This document shows, piece after piece, positions 6,583-11,498 of a DNA stretch of 11,498 nucleotides. Numbering within the stretch: the stretch's first letter is position 1; every line of letters begins with the position of its first letter. A program made the translations under genes and the position numbers. The stretch comes from Nitrospinota bacterium (GTDB taxonomy: Bacteria > Nitrospinota > Nitrospinia > Nitrospinales > Nitrospinaceae). The notes beneath the pieces are model-generated. The model saw only the letters and a program-made list of their open reading frames with translations. It made no database searches and had not been told where the DNA came from. Location of the stretch: NCBI GenBank assembly GCA_027298165.1, contig JAPUGN010000135.1:1-11498 (forward strand), given 5' to 3'.

Positions 6583-7680
6583 ATGAACGAAAATTCCCCA
6601 CAAATCGATGCCAACCAGCGGATGAAATCCTATTTGGGGAAGATTGCCACCGGACCCCGGATGAGCAAGGACCTCACCCGCGCCGAGGCGGAGGACGCCC
6701 TGGCAATGGTTTTAAACGGTGAGGTGTCGACCGGGCGTGCCGCGGTGTTCCTGATCGCCGCCCGCATGAAGCTGGAAACCGTGGAGGAAAATATTGGCTA
6801 CTGGCAGGCCCTCGATAAAACAACCGTTAAGCAGGAAGTGAAACTCGAAAAGCTGGTGCAGATCGCCGAAGCGTTCGATGGATTCGAGCGGGCCCCGGTT
6901 TTCACGTTTTACACGATTCCCCTGCTGGCGGAGTTGGGACTTCCGGCTTATGGGCATTCCGCCCTGCCCCTGCCGCCCAAGTTCGGCATCACCTTCGAGG
7001 ATCTGCTGGTCAACCATTACGGGGTGGCCGCGAACCAGACCTTTGAACAACGAAAAATCCTGATCGAACAATTTGGCTTTGGTTTCCTCGGCACACAACA
7101 GACCCATCCCAAGCTGGACGCGCTGAAAGACCTGCGTGTGGAAATCGTGAAGCGCCCCATGCTGGCGACGATGGAGAAAATGCTGATGCCGCTGGTCGCC
7201 AAAACCAATTTCCTCGCCACCAATTACTTTCATCCCGGTTACGAAGAAGCCATGCTGGCGGTGGCCGGGTTGGGCCGCTGGGAAATCGCCGTGGTCGGCA
7301 ACGGCATGGAAGGTTCCATATTATATGGCGTGCACAAGACCGCCAAACTGTTCATCCATCTGAAAAAGGTCGGGGTGCAGGAGAAAAAACTGGATTGCGG
7401 CCGCGAGTTGGATGCCGCCACGGCGCAACAGGTTCAGGAAACGTTTGAAGCATTGAAAAAAGTTTCCGCAAACCGGGACACGATCGCCGAACTCGGTGAA
7501 CAGGCGCTTCAGGGAAAAGGCGGACCCGCTGCACCCTTGATGGCCTGGCAGGCCGCGACCCTGGGTTATCTGTTCGGCCGCTTCCCGGACGTGCAAAAGG
7601 GATACGACACCGCCAACCAAATCCTCACATCAAGCGGCGTTTATGACAAACTCACGAACTACCTCGCCGGGTGCAAGTAA
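6583..7680 (+). CDS. TrpD-like (anthranilate phosphoribosyltransferase fold) protein with altered active site
   Basis: This 365-residue protein has the two-domain layout of the glycosyltransferase family 3 / TrpD fold. Residues 27-80 match the helical N-terminal domain (LTRAEAEDALAMVLNGEVST, then AAVFLIAARMKLETVEE). The later alpha/beta part aligns by position with TrpD, but its signature residues differ. The PRPP loop expected as GTGGD reads AFDGF (residues 97-101), the KHGN segment reads YGHS (123-126), and the DGLDE segment reads NGMEGS (240-245). True anthranilate phosphoribosyltransferase activity therefore looks unlikely. Related non-enzymatic TrpD paralogues such as E. coli YbiB bind nucleic acid, and that is one option here. 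No trp gene is nearby. There is no good Shine-Dalgarno before the ATG at 6583, and Met14 or Met27 are possible alternative starts. The gene ends eight bases from the convergent tesA-like stop. Confidence 0.82.
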   Translation: MNENSPQIDANQRMKSYLGKIATGPRMSKDLTRAEAEDALAMVLNGEVSTGRAAVFLIAARMKLETVEENIGYWQALDKTTVKQEVKLEKLVQIAEAFDGFERAPVFTFYTIPLLAELGLPAYGHSALPLPPKFGITFEDLLVNHYGVAANQTFEQRKILIEQFGFGFLGTQQTHPKLDALKDLRVEIVKRPMLATMEKMLMPLVAKTNFLATNYFHPGYEEAMLAVAGLGRWEIAVVGNGMEGSILYGVHKTAKLFIHLKKVGVQEKKLDCGRELDAATAQQVQETFEALKKVSANRDTIAELGEQALQGKGGPAAPLMAWQAATLGYLFGRFPDVQKGYDTANQILTSSGVYDKLTNYLAGCK

Positions 7681-7688
7681 CTAAATTT

Positions 7689-8333
7689 TTACTTCTTCAA
7701 CATCGGTTCTAAATATTTGAAGACGGTCTGGGTGACGATGGCGTAGCCGTTGGCGAGGGGATGAACACCGTCGGGTTGGGTGAGTTCGGGACGGGCCGCG
7801 ACGTCTTTCAGAAAAAACGGCAGAAAGGTGACCTGATACTTCTTGGCCAATAAAGAAAACGATTCCTTAAACTCCCGGCTGTATTCCGCACCGAGGTTGG
7901 GAGTGATCTCCATCCCCGCCAGTAGAACCTGCGCCCCCTTCTTCTTGCAGACTTCAATGATGAGGCCCAGGTTTTTGCGCATCTCATCGATCGGCAAACC
8001 GCGCAAGCCATCGTTGGCCCCCAATTCGATAATGACGATCTCCGGCTCGTGTTTAAGAACCCATTCGATGCGCCGCACGCCCCCGGCGGTGGTGTCGCCC
8101 GACACCCCGGCGTTGACCACTTTATAACGATAACCTTTGTCGTTGAGCAGACGCTGGAGCCGGCCGGGATAACTTTCCCGCGAGTCCACGCCGAACCCGG
8201 CGGTGAGGCTGTCGCCGAAGGCGAGAATCACCGGCTCGCCCAATCCATAGGAAGCATTCATCAAGATCACCCAGAATAAAAACCCGGAAAAAAGGTTTGG
8301 CAGAAAGCGCCGGACTTTGCCACAATGGTTCAT
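7689..8333 (-). CDS. tesA: Exported GDSL (SGNH) esterase, TesA-like
   Basis: This 214-residue protein contains all SGNH-hydrolase blocks: block I FGDSLTAGFG with the nucleophile Ser42, block II NAGVSGD with oxyanion Gly79, block III GANDG with Asn107, and block V DGVHP with Asp188 and His191. The N-terminus looks like a signal peptide: a basic KVRR, then a hydrophobic stretch at residues 10-29. The enzyme should therefore act in the periplasm, hydrolysing short esters, acyl-CoA or lysophospholipids as TesA does. The length matches E. coli TesA (208 residues with signal). It is divergent from the ABC ATPase gene with only 29 bases between starts, the same arrangement as tesA and ybbA in E. coli, which supports orthology. 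A short AGGG stands close to the ATG at 8333. The natural substrate is not shown by the sequence. Confidence 0.9.
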   Translation of the reverse strand: MNHCGKVRRFLPNLFSGFLFWVILMNASYGLGEPVILAFGDSLTAGFGVDSRESYPGRLQRLLNDKGYRYKVVNAGVSGDTTAGGVRRIEWVLKHEPEIVIIELGANDGLRGLPIDEMRKNLGLIIEVCKKKGAQVLLAGMEITPNLGAEYSREFKESFSLLAKKYQVTFLPFFLKDVAARPELTQPDGVHPLANGYAIVTQTVFKYLEPMLKK

Positions 8334-8362
8334 AACCCTGCTCTTACGGAAAACGGACAGCG

Positions 8363-9049
8363 ATGATCGAAATTCGACAGTTGACCAAATCCCTGCACGG
8401 CGGCGGCCACCGGGTGGACATTCTCACCGGCATCGACCTGACCATTCCCGACGGCCAGTTCGTCGCCGTCACCGGCCCTTCGGGCAGCGGCAAGACCACC
8501 CTGCTCAGCCTGATTGCCGGGCTGGACGCGCCCACCGGCGGGTCGATCGTCGTGGATGGTGAGGATATCACGAAACTGAACGTAGATGAACTGGCTCTGC
8601 TGAGAGGCCGCCTGTTCGGATTCGAGTTCCAGAATTTTCATCTCATCCCCACACTGACCGCCATCGAGAACGTGATCCTTGCGGCGGAACTTGCCGGCAC
8701 CGCCGGCGCGCACAAAAAATCAGAAGACCTGCTGGGCGTGGTGGGACTGAGTGACCGCCTGCACCATTACCCGTCGCAGCTCTCCGGCGGCGAACAGCAA
8801 CGCCTGTCTCTGGCGCGGGCGTTCGTCAACGAACCGGACATCGTGCTGGCGGACGAGCCGACCGGCAACCTCGATTCCCAGAACAGCGGGCGCATCCTCG
8901 ACCTGATCGCGGAGTTGCACCGGGTTAAACAGGCTACGATCATTCTCGTTACGCATGAGCCGCATATTGCGGAACGCACGCAACGCATCCTCACCATGAA
9001 CGACGGCAACATCGTGGACGACACCCTCAACCCGGCGGGGCCTTCATGA
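8363..9049 (+). CDS. ybbA: ABC transporter ATPase, YbbA/LolD-type
   Basis: This is a complete 228-residue nucleotide-binding subunit. Visible motifs are Walker A GPSGSGKTT (38-46), the Q-loop Gln90 in FEFQNFHLIPTLTA, the ABC signature LSGGEQQR (140-147), Walker B IVLADEPTGNLD (160-171) and the H-loop His198 in LVTHEPH. This pattern belongs to the MacB/LolD/YbbA (MacB-like, type VII) ATPases, which power FtsX-type permeases without forming a classical transport channel. The stop overlaps the permease start by ATGA, indicating translational coupling. Divergent tesA and the downstream YbbP-like permease identify it as YbbA-like more than LolD. Its promoter must lie in the 29-base gap or inside the tesA coding region; I see no convincing hexamers. 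Confidence 0.93.
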   Translation: MIEIRQLTKSLHGGGHRVDILTGIDLTIPDGQFVAVTGPSGSGKTTLLSLIAGLDAPTGGSIVVDGEDITKLNVDELALLRGRLFGFEFQNFHLIPTLTAIENVILAAELAGTAGAHKKSEDLLGVVGLSDRLHHYPSQLSGGEQQRLSLARAFVNEPDIVLADEPTGNLDSQNSGRILDLIAELHRVKQATIILVTHEPHIAERTQRILTMNDGNIVDDTLNPAGPS

Positions 9050-11498
9050 GGTCCGGTCGGTTGACGCTCCGTCAACTGTTCACGCTGGCATTCTCCGAAA
9101 GCCGGGGTGCCGGCCGGCGGTTTCTGTTTTTCGTGATCTGCCTCGCCATCGGCGTGGGCGCGGTGATGACCATCAAAAGCGTCTCGGACATCATGGAGCA
9201 GGCCATCCTCAGGGAATCCAAGAGCCTTCTGGCGGGCGACCTCGAAATCAAAAGCAGTTGGCCGCAAAGCGAAGGGGACCGCGCTTATCAGCGAACCGCC
9301 CTGGGGCCGGGAACGGAGTTCCAGTTTGTGCGCGAACTGAACGCCATGGCCCGGAATCGCGACAAGCCCGGGGGCCGCACTTCGAATCTTCTGGTCGAAC
9401 TCAAAGCCGTGCCCACGCAGGCGCCGCTTTATCCCTTTTACGGAATATTCAAAACCCGGCCGGCGCATCCCTTGCCCGAATTACTGACGGATTCCGGCGT
9501 ACTGGTGGAGGCGAATTTTCTGATCAAAACGAAATTGAACGTCGGCGACACGTTTCAACTGGGCTCGGTGACCGCGCGCATTACCGGAGTTATCGAAGGC
9601 GAACCGGATCGCATTTCTCGCGCGTTCAGCCTGGGTCCGCGAGTGATGGTGTCCAACGCAACCCTGGACCGGGCCGACCTCATTGCGCCGGGGAGCCGCA
9701 TCCGCCACAAAACCCTGATCCGCCTGCCGGAGAAACTGGAGCCGGAAAAAGCGGTGGCCCTGCTGACGCGCGGGCTGAAGGACAAGGGCACGGCCATTCG
9801 CACCTACCGCGACATGGAATCCAAACTCATCGACTCGGTGGACCGCATGGGGAAATACCTGGGATCGGTCGGGGTGATCGCGCTGTTGATGGGCGGCATC
9901 GGCGTGGCGATGATCATCCGCACCTTCATGGCACAAAAGCTGGACACCATCGCCATCCTCAACTGCCTGGGGGCGACCTCGCGCACGGTGTTTAAAGTGT
10001 ATCTGTTGCAGGCGGTTCTATTGGGACTGATCGGCAGCGGGTTGGGCGTCGCCATCGGCTACGGACTGCAATACCTGTTGCCCTCCAAACTGGCGGGGCT
10101 GTTGAACGTGCAGATCGAGCCGGGGTTTTTATGGGTCCCGGCGGCGCAGTCTCTGGGCATGGGCTTGTTGACCACGCTGTTGTTCACCCTGTGGCCGTTG
10201 ATCCGCGCGGTGCACACGCGTCCTTTGCGGCTGTTCCGTCACATCGCGGAGGAGGAAGAGTTGGCGAAAGGTTCGCGCACCCAGCGATGGCTGATGGCGC
10301 TGGTCTTTGCGCTGGGGCTGGGGGTCATGATCATCTGGCAGGCGGAATCGGTTGAACGCGGCATGGTGTTTTTAATTTCATTGATGGTGGCGGCGGGTCT
10401 GCTGGGCGGCATCTCGATGCTGATGATCAAAGCGCTCCGCAAACTGCCGCCGTCGAAGCGCATGACGCGACGTTACGGTCTGGCCAATCTGTACCGGCCC
10501 AACAATCAGGCGGTATCGATCATCACCGCGCTGGGGTTGGGCATCATGCTGGTGCTGACGATCCGGCTGGTGCAGATGGACATGGTCGCCATGCTCAATA
10601 AAAACACCGAGTTCAAGCCGCCAAATTTTTTCTTCATCGACATTCAAAGAGATCAGACTGGGACTTTCGAACAGGTCATTCAACAAACTGCGCCGGAGGC
10701 CGAAATGGAAATGACCCCGCTGGTGCGTTCGCGTCTGCACAGTATCGACGGCCGCAAAATAGAGAACTGGCAATACAAAAACAAACACGAGGAGGAATGG
10801 TTCATCAACCGCGAGTTCGTGCTGACTTATATGGAGGACCCGCCGCCAAAGGACAATACGATTATCAAAGGCCGCTGGTGGAATAAAGAGGAAGCGCAAC
10901 GGTCACAGGTGTCTCTGGAAGAGGACGCGGCCCGGCGGCTGGGCGCCACGCTGGGATCGCAACTCACGGTGGAGATCCAGGGAATTCCCATCACGGCGGA
11001 GGTGACCAGTATACGCAAGGTGAGCTGGCGCAACATCCGCACTAATTTTTACATGATCTTTTCTCCCGGAGCGCTGGCGCAGGCGCCGATTACCTATGTC
11101 GGCACCGTCAGCGTCGCGAAAGATAAAGAACTGGCCCTGCAGGAGGCGGTGGTGGACGCCTTGCCGAATATCACCGCGCTCAGCACGCGCGACATCATCG
11201 ATACGGTGGAGTCGGTGGTCAACAAACTGCTGACGCTGGTGGATTTCATGTCGGGCTTCGCGATTCTTTCCGGTCTGTTCATTTTAGCGGGCGCTATCGC
11301 GTCCACCAAGTTCCGGCGGCTGAAGGAGTCGGCTATTTTAAAAACGCTGGGCGCACAGAGAAAAGTGGTCGCGTCGATTCTGGGTTACGAGTACGCGATG
11401 CTGGGGGCGATTGCAGCAGTGATCGGCGTTCTGCTTTCGGCAGGACTTTCGTGGGCGGTGATGCACTACATCGTCAAGGCGGACTGGCACCTGCGCCT
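9046..11498 (+). CDS. ybbP: FtsX-type ABC permease, YbbP-like (3' end outside window)
   Basis: The frame opens at an ATG overlapping the ATPase stop and continues for 817 codons to the right edge without a stop; the family is usually about 800-860 residues, so it is nearly complete. The layout is that of two FtsX modules. There is one N-terminal membrane helix (about residues 26-45), a large periplasmic region, a three-helix FtsX core near 268-395 containing MGGIGVAM and ILNCLGAT, and two further helices near 413-465. The second module starts with RYGLANLYRPNNQAVSI (about 475-490) and ends in a repeat of the core near 725-817 with ESAILKTLGAQRK. The segment KPPNFFFID and the later NFYMIFSPG are characteristic of YbbP. 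With the ATPase it should form an inner-membrane exporter or lipid-handling complex, perhaps passing substrates to the TesA-like esterase. Confidence 0.92.
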   Translation, partial: MRSGRLTLRQLFTLAFSESRGAGRRFLFFVICLAIGVGAVMTIKSVSDIMEQAILRESKSLLAGDLEIKSSWPQSEGDRAYQRTALGPGTEFQFVRELNAMARNRDKPGGRTSNLLVELKAVPTQAPLYPFYGIFKTRPAHPLPELLTDSGVLVEANFLIKTKLNVGDTFQLGSVTARITGVIEGEPDRISRAFSLGPRVMVSNATLDRADLIAPGSRIRHKTLIRLPEKLEPEKAVALLTRGLKDKGTAIRTYRDMESKLIDSVDRMGKYLGSVGVIALLMGGIGVAMIIRTFMAQKLDTIAILNCLGATSRTVFKVYLLQAVLLGLIGSGLGVAIGYGLQYLLPSKLAGLLNVQIEPGFLWVPAAQSLGMGLLTTLLFTLWPLIRAVHTRPLRLFRHIAEEEELAKGSRTQRWLMALVFALGLGVMIIWQAESVERGMVFLISLMVAAGLLGGISMLMIKALRKLPPSKRMTRRYGLANLYRPNNQAVSIITALGLGIMLVLTIRLVQMDMVAMLNKNTEFKPPNFFFIDIQRDQTGTFEQVIQQTAPEAEMEMTPLVRSRLHSIDGRKIENWQYKNKHEEEWFINREFVLTYMEDPPPKDNTIIKGRWWNKEEAQRSQVSLEEDAARRLGATLGSQLTVEIQGIPITAEVTSIRKVSWRNIRTNFYMIFSPGALAQAPITYVGTVSVAKDKELALQEAVVDALPNITALSTRDIIDTVESVVNKLLTLVDFMSGFAILSGLFILAGAIASTKFRRLKESAILKTLGAQRKVVASILGYEYAMLGAIAAVIGVLLSAGLSWAVMHYIVKADWHLR

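Noticed and set aside
1..11498. Search for CRISPR repeats, tRNA or rRNA genes, transposon ends and defence-system genes.
   Set aside because: No regularly spaced direct repeats, cloverleaf-like sequence, transposase motifs or known defence domains were seen on either strand.

Overview
The window is 11.5 kb of gene-dense, GC-rich bacterial chromosome. It holds eight protein-coding genes, two of which run off the window ends. I see no RNA genes, CRISPR array, insertion sequence, prophage or integration site. The organism is probably a Gram-negative bacterium: there is an exported TesA-type esterase beside a YbbAP-type ABC exporter, in the same divergent arrangement as in E. coli. The Rieske/glutamate-synthase fusion and the stand-alone LON-domain protein would fit an environmental lineage such as Nitrospinota or a deltaproteobacterium, but that is a guess. 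I cannot assign a taxon from the sequence.

Layout from left to right. (1) Positions 2-1285, minus strand: the first 428 codons of an ATP-grasp-like protein that leaves the left edge. (2) Positions 1286-1480: a divergent intergenic region with a good extended -10 promoter and ribosome binding site for the plus-strand gene, and a hairpin followed by a T-run on the minus strand. (3) Positions 1481-2170, plus: a LON substrate-binding-domain protein. (4) Positions 2186-6541, minus: three co-directional genes, transcribed in the order radical SAM protein, CDP-alcohol phosphatidyltransferase, Rieske/glutamate-synthase-domain fusion, with gaps of 16 and 68 bases. (5) Positions 6583-7680, plus: a TrpD-like protein whose phosphoribosyltransferase motifs have diverged. 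(6) Positions 7689-8333, minus: TesA-like esterase. (7) Positions 8363-11498, plus: ABC ATPase and FtsX-type permease, overlapping by ATGA, with the permease cut by the right edge.

How the genes may work together. The right-hand group (esterase, ATPase, permease) is a known conserved neighbourhood and probably handles lipid-like or other hydrophobic molecules at the inner membrane and periplasm. The minus-strand trio joins a membrane phospholipid headgroup transferase, a radical SAM enzyme of unknown substrate and an unusual Rieske-FMN-FeS oxidoreductase. Its layout suggests one transcript, but a shared pathway is inference. It is the best candidate here for something undescribed. There is no gene-free stretch above 300 bases. 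The convergent junctions at 2171-2185 and 7681-7688 are very short, and I see no convincing terminator hairpin in either.
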